DNA from: Tepidiforma thermophila
Lineage (GTDB): Bacteria; Chloroflexota; Dehalococcoidia; Tepidiformales; Tepidiformaceae
DNA: 64,000 nucleotides
Direction of reading: 5' to 3'
Assembly (NCBI RefSeq): GCF_002563855.1
Contig: NZ_PDJQ01000001.1
Span: forward strand, 434,001 to 498,000
The translations under genes were made by a program, and so were the position numbers. The notes under the pieces are model-generated. The model saw only the letters and a list, made by a program, of their open reading frames with translations, made no database searches and was not told the DNA's origin. Shown here piece after piece: positions 25,194 to 33,075 of the stretch (positions are counted from its first letter, which is position 1; the number at the start of each line of letters is the position of its first letter).

Positions 25194-26140
25194 TGGCGGG
25201 CCCCTGCGGGAAGCGGTGCGGAGCGGCCGGGGCCGGCCGGGGCCATGGCGGCAGCGTAAATGTCATCGAGGGTGGGCGGGCCGATGCGGAAGTCGAGGAC
25301 AGCACCGGCATCGCGCAGCTCCGCGACCCAGGCGGCGACGGCGGGGAGCAGGGCGGCGTCGAAGAGGAAGGCCGAGTTGCCGTCCGGTGCGAGCGCGGGG
25401 TGCGGGACGAGCGGCCGGGCGGCGGTCACCTCGAGGCGGAGCCGCTCGGTGACGAGGGCGCGGAGGGCGGCGGGGGTTCCTTCGCGGATGATCCGGCCGG
25501 CGTTCATGATGGCGAGCCGGTCGATGACGCGCTCGGCTTCGGCGAGGTTATGGGTGACGAGGAGGACCGTCGCGCCCCCGCGGCCGAGCTCGGCGATGAG
25601 GTCCCAGAGCACCGCGCGCCGGAGGGGGTCGACGTCGTTGGTGGGCTCATCGAGGACGAGGAGGCGCGCGGGGGCCGCGACGGCTGCAGCGAAACCGGCC
25701 AGGCGGCGGACGCCGCCCGAAGCCGCGTGCATTGCGGTGTTCCGGAAGGGGCCGAGGTCGAGCTGCTCGACCAGCCGGGCAGCGGCCGCGCGCGCCTGGC
25801 GGGGCGGGACGCCGCGCAGCCGGGCAGCGAACTCGATCGTCTCGGCCACGGTGAGCGACTGGAGGTCGAAGCTGCCCTGGGGGAGGAAGCCGATGTTGCG
25901 GCGGGCGAAGCCGGGGTCGGCGACGATGTCGACGCCGTCGAGGGTGATGCTGCCGGAGGTCGGCCGGGCCAGCCCGAGGAGCTGACGGACGAGGGTGGTC
26001 TTGCCGGCGCCGTTCGGGCCGAGGAGGGCGAAGACTTCGCCGGGGTAGAGGTCGAGGTCGAGGCCGGCGTTGGCCAGGGTGCCGTTCCGGTACCGCTTGA
26101 CGAGGTCGCGCACGCTGAGGACGGGCGGCAGCGGGGTCAC
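25190..26140 (-). CDS. ABC transporter ATP-binding protein
   Basis: 316 residues. Walker A is GPNGAGKTT, the Q-loop GFLPQGSFD, the signature ASGGVRRLAG (a divergent LSGGQ), Walker B LLVLDEPT and the switch His in VTHN. The C-terminal 90 residues (VTERLRLEVTAARPL onward) form the extra domain seen in DrrA/NodI-like exporters. The GTG start at 26140 overlaps the previous stop (GTGA) and has GGAG 8 bases upstream. It pairs with the downstream ABC-2 permease to form an exporter. Confidence 0.9.
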   Translation of the reverse strand: MTPLPPVLSVRDLVKRYRNGTLANAGLDLDLYPGEVFALLGPNGAGKTTLVRQLLGLARPTSGSITLDGVDIVADPGFARRNIGFLPQGSFDLQSLTVAETIEFAARLRGVPPRQARAAAARLVEQLDLGPFRNTAMHAASGGVRRLAGFAAAVAAPARLLVLDEPTNDVDPLRRAVLWDLIAELGRGGATVLLVTHNLAEAERVIDRLAIMNAGRIIREGTPAALRALVTERLRLEVTAARPLVPHPALAPDGNSAFLFDAALLPAVAAWVAELRDAGAVLDFRIGPPTLDDIYAAAMAPAGPGRSAPLPAGARQ

Positions 26141-26460
26141 GCGGCGGACTCCGAACGGGCGGCAGTGCGGGCGAGGAGGTCTTCGATGGCGTCGAGGGCG
26201 GCCGCGATTGCCCCCGGGTCGGCGCCCGCGCGGGCGGCCGCGGCCAGGCCGTCGATGGCGGCCGCGGCGGCGGTCGCGAGGCCGCGGAGGTCGAGGTCCC
26301 GGGCGATCTCGCGGAACGCCATGGCGGTGAGGAGGCCGGCGGAGGCGCGGTCGACGAGTTCGTCGAAGGGCGGGAGGGAGCCGCCGTGGCGGGCGGCTTC
26401 GATGAGGGTGCGGGCGACGCCGAGGAGCAGGTCGAGCGGCCGGGGATCGTCTGTGGCCAT
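26137..26460 (-). CDS. Small helical protein, first gene of the ABC operon
   Basis: 107 residues, entirely helical by composition (ALDAIEDLLARTAAR), no cysteines, no membrane segment. The AGGTGAAG site precedes ATG 26460. No family is recognised. Position at the head of the exporter operon with a 4-base overlap to the ATPase suggests a regulatory or accessory role, but nothing in the sequence shows it. Confidence 0.7.
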   Translation of the reverse strand: MATDDPRPLDLLLGVARTLIEAARHGGSLPPFDELVDRASAGLLTAMAFREIARDLDLRGLATAAAAAIDGLAAAARAGADPGAIAAALDAIEDLLARTAARSESAA

Positions 26461-26480
26461 TCTTCACCTCCGTGTGCCGG

Positions 26481-26508
26481 ATCTTAATCGAGAAATTCAG
26501 AAAGTCAA
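26481..26508 (-). promoter_or_regulatory. Promoter of the ABC exporter operon
   Basis: On the - strand, TTGACT (26508-26503) and TAAGAT (26486-26481) are spaced 16 bases, close to the sigma-70 consensus, in an AT-rich patch 20 bases before the first gene. An ATTGAC sequence occurs again about 15 bases upstream and may be part of an operator. Confidence 0.6.
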
Positions 26509-26578
26509 TGTTCTTGTGGTCAATGGCCACTTGCTGATGGAAGACGAACCTTGCCGGCAGCTGGCGTAGGCTTCCCCC

Positions 26579-27817
26579 ATGCGGGGAGGAGCCAGCCGGG
26601 GCAGCCTGGGGGAAGTGGCGCGGTACTTTCTCCGCCTGGGATGCGTCGCCTTCGGCGGGCCGGCGGCGCACATCGCCATCATGCGTCGCGAGCTGGTGGA
26701 CGAACGGCGCTGGCTGAGCGACCGGGAGTTTCTCGACATGCTCGGGGTGACCAACCTCATCCCCGGTCCGAATTCGACGGAGATGACGATGCACCTCGGC
26801 TACCGGCGCGCCGGCCTGGCGGGGCTGTGGGCCGGGGGGCTGCTCTTCCTGGTCCCGGCGGTCGCCATCGTGACGGTGCTGGCCTGGGCGTACGTGCGGT
26901 ACGGTTCGACGCCGGCGGGCGAGGCGGTGCTGCTGGGGGCGCAGCCGGTGGTGCTGGCGATTATCCTGCAGGCCGCCTGGGGGCTGACGGGCGCGGCCTT
27001 CCGCGGGCTGGAGTCGTTCGGCATCGTCGCCGGCGTGCTGGTCCTGGCGCTGGCCGGCGTCAGCGAAGTCGTGCTGGTGCTGGGCGCCGGGGTGTTTACG
27101 GCGCTGCTCTGGTGGTTCATCCGGCTGCTGGCCCGGTCGAGCCGGCGCTCGCTGCCGGAGCTGCCGCGGGCGGGCCAGCACCCCTGGGCGCTGCCGCGGC
27201 CCCGCCGGCGCCGGGACGACGGCCAGCGGGGCTGGCTGCCGTTCGCGCCGCCCCTGCCGGTTGCCCTGTCGGCCGCGGCCGGGGCGTCCGGTGCGACCAC
27301 GGCGGGCATCTTCCTCGGCTTCCTGAAGATCGGCGCGGTGCTGTACGGCAGCGGCTACGTGCTCGTCTCGTTCATGCGCGACGAGTTCGTCGAAGGGCGC
27401 GGCTGGCTGACCGAGCGGCAGCTGCTCGACGCGATTGCGGCCGGGCAGGTGACGCCGGGCCCGCTCTTCAGCTCGGCGGCGTTCGCGGGCTATGTGATGG
27501 ACGGGCTGGCGGGGGCGCTGGCGGCGTCGGCCGGCATCTTCCTGCCATCGTTCCTCTTCCTGATGGCGGCGGCCCCCCTGGTGCCGCGGCTGCGCTCCTG
27601 GCAGCCCGGCAACGCCTTCCTCGATGGGGTGAACGCGGCGGCCTGGGCGCTCATCGTGTTCGCCGGGGTCACGCTTGCCGGCGAGGTGCTCGACGGGTGG
27701 TTTCCCGCGGTGCTGTTCGCGGCGGCGCTGGTCCTCGCCACCTGGACGCGGCTGAACACGGCGTGGCTGGTGCTGGGCGGCATCGCCTGCGGGCTCGCCT
27801 GGACGGGCCTGGCCTGA
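26579..27817 (+). CDS. chrA: Chromate transporter (long-chain ChrA)
   Basis: 412 residues with two homologous CHR halves. Half 1 has FGGPAAHIAIMRRELVDERRWLSDREFLDML and LIPGPNSTEM. Half 2 has FLKIGAVLYGSGYVLVSFM, DEFVEGRGWLTERQLLDAIA and GQVTPGPLFSSA. An Arg-rich loop of about 45 residues separates the halves. The family exports chromate and may move other oxyanions such as sulfate. It is divergent from the ABC operon, sharing the AT-rich gap 26461-26578. The start has little SD sequence. Confidence 0.92.
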   Translation: MRGGASRGSLGEVARYFLRLGCVAFGGPAAHIAIMRRELVDERRWLSDREFLDMLGVTNLIPGPNSTEMTMHLGYRRAGLAGLWAGGLLFLVPAVAIVTVLAWAYVRYGSTPAGEAVLLGAQPVVLAIILQAAWGLTGAAFRGLESFGIVAGVLVLALAGVSEVVLVLGAGVFTALLWWFIRLLARSSRRSLPELPRAGQHPWALPRPRRRRDDGQRGWLPFAPPLPVALSAAAGASGATTAGIFLGFLKIGAVLYGSGYVLVSFMRDEFVEGRGWLTERQLLDAIAAGQVTPGPLFSSAAFAGYVMDGLAGALAASAGIFLPSFLFLMAAAPLVPRLRSWQPGNAFLDGVNAAAWALIVFAGVTLAGEVLDGWFPAVLFAAALVLATWTRLNTAWLVLGGIACGLAWTGLA

Positions 27818-27832
27818 ACCGGCGGGCCGGCG

Positions 27833-28372
27833 TCAGCGCTCGTTTGCCCGCATCTTCCAGTAATCGCTGAGGGCGGTGCGGATCACCTCAAGGGCGCGTT
27901 CGCGGCCTTCGAAGGGGTCGACCACCACTTCCTTCTCTTCGAGCACCTTGTAGTCGATGAAGAACCGCTGGATTTCGGCGACGAGGTGCGGGGGCACGTC
28001 TTCGAGCTTGCGGATGTGGTTGAAGGCCGGGTCGTGGGCGTGGACGGCGAGGATCTTTTCGTCGGCCTTGCCGCTATCGCGCATGTGCATGACGCCGACG
28101 GGGCGGACGTAGACGAGGGTCATGGGGACAACCGGCTCCTGGCCGAGAACGAGCACGTCGAGGGGGTCGCCGTCGTCGCAGAAGCTGCGGGGGATGAAGC
28201 CGTAGTTCGCCGGGTAGCGGACGGAGCTGGAGAGGACGCGGTCGAGCTTGAGGATGCCGCTCTTCTTTTCGAGCTCGTACTTGTTCTTGCTGCCGGCGGG
28301 AATTTCGATGACGACCGGGAGCTCGGATTCGATGCGGTCGGGGTCGACGGCGATATCGTGCCAGGGGTGCAT
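27833..28372 (-). CDS. ppa: Inorganic pyrophosphatase
   Basis: 179 residues, family I soluble pyrophosphatase, hydrolysing PPi to drive biosynthesis. EIPAGSKNKYELEKKSG, RVLSSSVRYPANYGFIPRS, then the metal-binding signature DGDPLDVLVL. Later GKADEKILAV and FFIDYKVLE complete the active site. Length is normal. It ends 15 bases from the convergent chrA stop. Confidence 0.96.
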   Translation of the reverse strand: MHPWHDIAVDPDRIESELPVVIEIPAGSKNKYELEKKSGILKLDRVLSSSVRYPANYGFIPRSFCDDGDPLDVLVLGQEPVVPMTLVYVRPVGVMHMRDSGKADEKILAVHAHDPAFNHIRKLEDVPPHLVAEIQRFFIDYKVLEEKEVVVDPFEGRERALEVIRTALSDYWKMRANER

Positions 28373-28487
28373 GGGCGCGCGGCTCGCAGCGGTGAGATGG
28401 GTCGAGTGTCGCACCCCCGGCGGAGCAGCGCGAGTGACGTGACAGGCACCGGTTGGAGCTGCGGGCGCGCCCGTCCACTGTGGCGGC

Positions 28488-29084
28488 ATGACGACGATTG
28501 CTGACCTCCGCGCGCGCATGCGCATCGACCTGCAGGACCCCGGCGGCGACCGGTGGAGCGACGCCGCGCTCGACCGGCACCTGCGCCACGCCCTGGCCGA
28601 GCTCTCGCGGGCGGCCCCGCGGCAAGAGCGGGTGACGCTGGCGACCTCGCCCGGGAGCCGGGAGCTGGACCTTTCGGGGATCGCCGGGCTGATGGGCGTC
28701 GACCGGGCCGAGTACCCGGCGGGCGCAGAGCCGCCGGCGTTCCGGCAGTTCACGGTGTACGGCGCCGTGCTGAGGTTTGACGAGGGCCCGCTGCCCGACG
28801 GGTCGGACGCCCGGCTCTGGTGCCGGCTGGTGCACGAGGCTGATGGAAGCGGGTGCACGCTGCCGGCTGCGCTGGAGGACGTTGCAGTGCTGGGGGCGAC
28901 GGCGTTCGCGGCGGCGGAGGCGGCGAGCGGCACGCTGGAGCAGCTGACGCTGAACCCGGGGACAGCGGCCGGCTACGCCGCGCTGGCGCGCGAGCGGGAG
29001 ACGGCGTTCCGGCAGCTGCTGCGGGAGCTGGGCGGGCGTGGCCGGCTGCGAACGGGCCGGGTGAGGAGCGCGGGATTCAGTTGA
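28488..29084 (+). CDS. Virus-like structural protein, isolated
   Basis: 198 residues. The opening MTTIADLRARMRIDLQDPGG and DAALDRHLRHALAELSRAAP resembles phage head-tail connector-like proteins, with small helical and beta parts. It continues LDLSGIAGLMGVDRAEYP and ends with a long helix and an Arg tail. I do not recognise a named family. It has no phage neighbours. The similar style of the tail-like genes at 41394-43549 suggests dispersed domesticated viral genes. The DUF262 gene starts 4 bases after its stop. Confidence 0.55.
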   Translation: MTTIADLRARMRIDLQDPGGDRWSDAALDRHLRHALAELSRAAPRQERVTLATSPGSRELDLSGIAGLMGVDRAEYPAGAEPPAFRQFTVYGAVLRFDEGPLPDGSDARLWCRLVHEADGSGCTLPAALEDVAVLGATAFAAAEAASGTLEQLTLNPGTAAGYAALARERETAFRQLLRELGGRGRLRTGRVRSAGFS

Positions 29085-29088
29085 AACG

Positions 29089-31014
29089 GTGACCGGCCGT
29101 AACGATACTGAGGCATCGCTTTGGAGGCCTAAATTGTCGTTCGGCATCGAAAAGGAATTTCTCCGGTCACTGCTTGAGGAAGCGGAAAAGGGTCATCTTC
29201 AGCTCCCGGACTTCCAGCGCCCGTGGGTGTGGGATATCGACCACATTCGCAGCCTGCTCGCCACGATCTCGCTCGGGCAGCCAGCAGGCGCGCTGATGCT
29301 CCTCCAGACGGGCGGCCCGCACCTTGCGTTCAAGCCCCGCCCCATCGAGGGCGCCGACAAGGCCACTGCCGCACCACACCGCCTCGTCCTCGACGGCCAG
29401 CAGCGCCTCACGTCGCTGTACCAGACGCTCATGCGCGACCAGCCGATCGCCACCCGGGACTCCCGCGGTAAGCCGCTTACCGGCTGGCTCTACATCGACA
29501 TGCAGGAAGCGCTCGCAGAATCCTCCGACCGGGAATCCTGCTTCGTCTTCACCCCGCCAGACAGGGTGGTCCGGGCCTTCAACCGGGAAATCATTCGTGA
29601 CCTCTCCGCTCCGGATGCCGAATTCGAGCACATGATGTTCCCGAGCTACCTTGTGTTCGACCCAACGAAGTGGCAGACCGGGTTTTTCAAATACCACGGC
29701 GTCGAGAGTGAGGCGTACGACGTCTGGACCAAGTTCCAGAACACTGTCCTCGAGCGTTTCAAGACGTACCTCTTCCCGGTCATCGAACTGAAGAACGACA
29801 ACGACAGAGCCTCCATTTGCCACGTTTTCGAAAAGGTCAACACGGCCGGGGTTCCTCTCACGACCTTCGAGCTGGCGACGGCCACGTACGCAGCGGAGGG
29901 CTTCGAGCTCCGGAAGGACTGGGACGAACACCGGAAGCACATGGTGAGCGCCTCGCCCATCCTGAAGGAGGTCACCGAGACCCAGTTCCTCCAGGCGGTG
30001 ACGCTCTACGCGACGTACCGCGCAAACCGGGAAGGAATCCCCTGGTCGACCCGAAACGGGCGCGTCCCGGCTGTCGGGGGGCGCCGCCAGGATATGCTCG
30101 AGCTGCCACTCGACCAGTACCGCGCGCATGCTCCCGCCATACGGCAGGGCATGATCGATGCCGCGAAATTCCTGCATTCACAACACATCTTCGACGAACG
30201 GTTCATTCCGTACGATTCTCAGCTCGTCCCGCTTTCCGCAATCCTTGCGGTATTAGGGTGGCCGCTGAAGTCGATGCAACACTTTTCCAAGCTCAAGCAA
30301 TGGTACTGGTGCGGTGTGCTTGGAGAGCTGTACGGAGGCACCACCGAGACCAGGTTCTCCGCTGATATGCAGCAGGTGATTGACTGGGTCCTGAATCATG
30401 GTCCAGAACCTGCAACGATAAAGGATGCCGTCTTCAGCAGCGGCCGCATCGACGAGCTGCGCTACCGTAACAGTGCAGCATACAAGGGAATCTATGCCCT
30501 GCTCACTGCCGAAGCGCTGGAGTGGCTGAGTTTGCAGCCGATGCAGCACGCAACCTACTTCAACGAAAAGATTGACATTCATCACATCTTCCCGCGCGAC
30601 TGGTGCCGGCGCAACGGGATAGCTGATGCGATCTCAGATTCTGTCGTCAACAAGAGTCCTATCGGATCCTATACGAATCGTCTCATCGGCGGGAACGCGC
30701 CATCGAAGTACCTGAATCTCCTGATGGCCAGGGGTGAGCACACGCCTGAAAGCCTGGAGAAGGCCCTGACAAGCCATCGGATTGCGCTGAAGTTCCTGCA
30801 GGCGGATGACTTTGCCGGCTTCTACCAGGACCGGCGTGCCCGGCTGCTGCAGCTCGTCGCCGAGGCGATGGGGAAGCCGGTGGCCGGGAACACAATGCAG
30901 GGGATGCCCAACCTCAGTGCCCTCGCCCCAACCACTGAGGCCGACGCCGCCGCCGATATCGCGGAAAACATTGAGCCGTACGAAACGGAGGAGTTTGGCG
31001 AGGCGGCCGGTTAG
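29089..31014 (+). CDS. DUF262/DUF1524 (GmrSD-like) nuclease
   Basis: 641 residues from a GTG; a TTG at LSFGIEKEF is an alternative start. The N-terminal DUF262 part has LPDFQRPWVWD and the DGQQRLTSL motif near residue 102, thought to bind and hydrolyse nucleotides. The C-terminal DUF1524 part holds an HNH-type site, DIHHIFPRDWC at about 496, followed by NKSPIGSYTNRLIGG. Such fusions are type IV restriction enzymes that attack glucosylated or otherwise modified phage DNA. Codon use is less GC-biased than its neighbours, suggesting transfer. It overlaps the convergent ABC-F gene by 4 bases. Confidence 0.88.
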   Translation: MTGRNDTEASLWRPKLSFGIEKEFLRSLLEEAEKGHLQLPDFQRPWVWDIDHIRSLLATISLGQPAGALMLLQTGGPHLAFKPRPIEGADKATAAPHRLVLDGQQRLTSLYQTLMRDQPIATRDSRGKPLTGWLYIDMQEALAESSDRESCFVFTPPDRVVRAFNREIIRDLSAPDAEFEHMMFPSYLVFDPTKWQTGFFKYHGVESEAYDVWTKFQNTVLERFKTYLFPVIELKNDNDRASICHVFEKVNTAGVPLTTFELATATYAAEGFELRKDWDEHRKHMVSASPILKEVTETQFLQAVTLYATYRANREGIPWSTRNGRVPAVGGRRQDMLELPLDQYRAHAPAIRQGMIDAAKFLHSQHIFDERFIPYDSQLVPLSAILAVLGWPLKSMQHFSKLKQWYWCGVLGELYGGTTETRFSADMQQVIDWVLNHGPEPATIKDAVFSSGRIDELRYRNSAAYKGIYALLTAEALEWLSLQPMQHATYFNEKIDIHHIFPRDWCRRNGIADAISDSVVNKSPIGSYTNRLIGGNAPSKYLNLLMARGEHTPESLEKALTSHRIALKFLQADDFAGFYQDRRARLLQLVAEAMGKPVAGNTMQGMPNLSALAPTTEADAAADIAENIEPYETEEFGEAAG

Positions 31015-32582
31015 CCCTTCCGCAGGTGGAGGAGCTCGCGTACGCCGAGGTCCTTCACTTCGTAGACGTGGGTGGCGACCCCTTCGACGATGCCCGGGTC
31101 GTGGCTGGCGCAGAGGATGGTGCCGTCGTACGCCTGGAGCGCCTCGAGCAGCTTCCGCCGGGTGGTCCGGTCGAGGTGGTTCGTCGGCTCGTCGAGCAGG
31201 AGCACGTTGGTGGGCTGGAGGAGGAACTTCGCCAGCGCCACCCGGCTCCGTTCGCCGCCGGAGAGCACCGCAATCGGCTTGAAGACGTCGTCGCCCTTGA
31301 AGAGGAACTGGCCGAGCACGGTGCGCAGGCGCACCTCCGGCTCGTGCGGGGCCACGGAGCGGACCTCTTCGAGCACGGTGCGGCCCATGTCGAGGGCCTC
31401 GTCCTGGTGTTGGTCGTAGTAGCCGAAGCGGGCGCGCTCGGCCCATTCGACGACGCCCTCGGTCGGCCGGATGAGCCCGGCAGCGATCTTCAGCAGGGTG
31501 CTCTTGCCGCCGCCGTTCGGGCCCACCAGCGCGACCTTTTGCCCGCGCTCGATGTGGAGGTTCACGTCGACGAGCACGATATGGTCGCCGTAGGCGTGGC
31601 TCACGTGCTTGAAGACGAGGACATCGCGCTCGGTGCGGCCGTGGGCGGCGATCTCGAAGTGGACCTCGGCCTCCTTCTTCGGGCGCTCAATCCGCTCGAT
31701 GCGGGCGAGCTGCTTTTCGCGTGATTGCACCTGGGCCGCCTTTGTGGCCTTCGCGCGGAAGCGTTCGATGAACCGCTCCTGGCGGGCGATCTCCCGCTCC
31801 TGCCGGGCGGCCGCCTGGTCGAGCGCCTGGAGGCGGGCGGCCTTCTGCTTCTGGAAGGCGGTGTAGTTGCCGGTGTAGCTCTCGATGGTGCGGTCGCGGA
31901 GGTCGAGGATGCGGGTGGCGAAGCGGTCGAGGAACTCGCCGTCGTGGGTGACGACGAGGATGGCGGCATCCCACTCCTTCAGCTCGTCGGCGAGCCAGTC
32001 GCGGGCGCGGGCATCGAGATGGTTGGTCGGCTCGTCGAGGAGGACGTTCTCCGGGCGGCGGACGAGGACCTTGGCGAGGGCGATGCGCATCTGCCAGCCG
32101 CCGGAGAACTCGCCGCAGCGCTTCTGCCAGTCTGCGGGTTCGAAACCGAGGCCATCGAGGACGCGGCCGATGCGGGCTTCGATGCGGTAGCCGTCGAGGG
32201 CATCGAACTGTTCGAAGAGGCGGGCCTGCTCGTCGACGAGGGCATCGAGGTCCCCTTCGCCGGCTTCGATGGCTGCCGCGACGCGGGCGAGTTCGCGCTC
32301 GATGGCGGCGGCCTCGGGGAAGGCGCGCCAGAGCTCCTGGAGGAGGGTGTTGTCGTCGTCGAGGCCGGCTTCCTGGCGGAGGTAGCCGAGGTCGCCGCCG
32401 CGGTAGCCGGCGCGGCCGGTATCGGGCGTTTCGAGGCCGGCGATGAGGCGGAGGATGGTGGACTTGCCGGCGCCGTTCGGGCCGACGAGCCCCACGCGCT
32501 CGCCCTCGCTGACCACGAAGGAGACATCGCGGAGGATTTCGCGGCCGCCGAAGGCTTTGGAGACCGATTCGCAGAACAGCAT
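31011..32582 (-). CDS. ABC-F family ATPase
   Basis: 523 residues with two ABC domains and no membrane part. Walker A motifs are GPNGAGKST and GPNGGGKST, signatures FSGGWQMR and LSGGERSR, Walker B motifs NVLLDEPTNHLD and VLLLDEPTNHLD. The linker between them (RQEREIARQERFIERFRAKATKA) is the P-site tRNA interaction motif region. ABC-F proteins act on ribosomes to relieve stalling or antibiotic binding. The N-terminal start has only a weak SD. The large heptamer array lies right before it. Confidence 0.92.
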   Translation of the reverse strand: MLFCESVSKAFGGREILRDVSFVVSEGERVGLVGPNGAGKSTILRLIAGLETPDTGRAGYRGGDLGYLRQEAGLDDDNTLLQELWRAFPEAAAIERELARVAAAIEAGEGDLDALVDEQARLFEQFDALDGYRIEARIGRVLDGLGFEPADWQKRCGEFSGGWQMRIALAKVLVRRPENVLLDEPTNHLDARARDWLADELKEWDAAILVVTHDGEFLDRFATRILDLRDRTIESYTGNYTAFQKQKAARLQALDQAAARQEREIARQERFIERFRAKATKAAQVQSREKQLARIERIERPKKEAEVHFEIAAHGRTERDVLVFKHVSHAYGDHIVLVDVNLHIERGQKVALVGPNGGGKSTLLKIAAGLIRPTEGVVEWAERARFGYYDQHQDEALDMGRTVLEEVRSVAPHEPEVRLRTVLGQFLFKGDDVFKPIAVLSGGERSRVALAKFLLQPTNVLLLDEPTNHLDRTTRRKLLEALQAYDGTILCASHDPGIVEGVATHVYEVKDLGVRELLHLRKG

Positions 32583-32608
32583 GGGGACAGGGCGAGAGTA
32601 GCAGAGGG

Positions 32609-33036
32609 GGGAGGGAGGAGGGAGCGGGGAGCGGGGAGCCGGGAGCGGGGAGCGGGGAGCCGGGAGCCGGGAGCCGGGAGCCGGGAGCCGGGAGCCGGGA
32701 GCCGGGAGCCGGGAGCCGGGAGCCGGGAGCCGGGAGCCGGGAGCCGGGAGCCGGGAGCCGGGAGCCGGGAGCCGGGAGCCGGGAGCCGGGAGCCGGGAGC
32801 CGGGAGCCGGGAGCCGGGAGCCGGGAGCCGGGAGCCGGGAGCCGGGAGCCGGGAGCCGGGAGCCGGGAGCCGGGAGCCGGGAGCCGGGAGCCGGGAGCCG
32901 GGAGCCGGGAGCCGGGAGCCGGGAGCCGGGAGCGAGTGTCGCGGGCGGGTTCGGCCTGTCAAGCTCCAACCTCCAACCTCCAAGCTCCTCCCTCGGTGGG
33001 GAGGAAGGGCAGGGCGGGGCAACCCTCCTCCCTCCC
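32609..33036. repeat. Heptanucleotide tandem array, copy 2 (45 units, inverted-repeat flanks)
   Basis: Positions 32620-32934 are 45 units of 7 bases, nearly all GGGAGCC, with GGGAGCG among the first five and as the last. The array is bracketed by a perfect 14-bp inverted repeat: GGGAGGGAGGAGGG (32609-32622) and CCCTCCTCCCTCCC (33023-33036). Every unit offers a GGG run with a 4-base spacer, ideal for G-quadruplexes. It fills the intergenic space between the divergent ABC-F and FAD-oxidase genes. 7-base units rule out an in-frame coding repeat. Confidence 0.95.
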
Positions 33037-33075
33037 GGGGGGCTATCATCCGCGGTGCAGCGCGGGAGGTGACGC

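Noticed and set aside
32620-32934. CRISPR array
   Set aside because: Units are 7 bases with no spacers and no cas genes are nearby.
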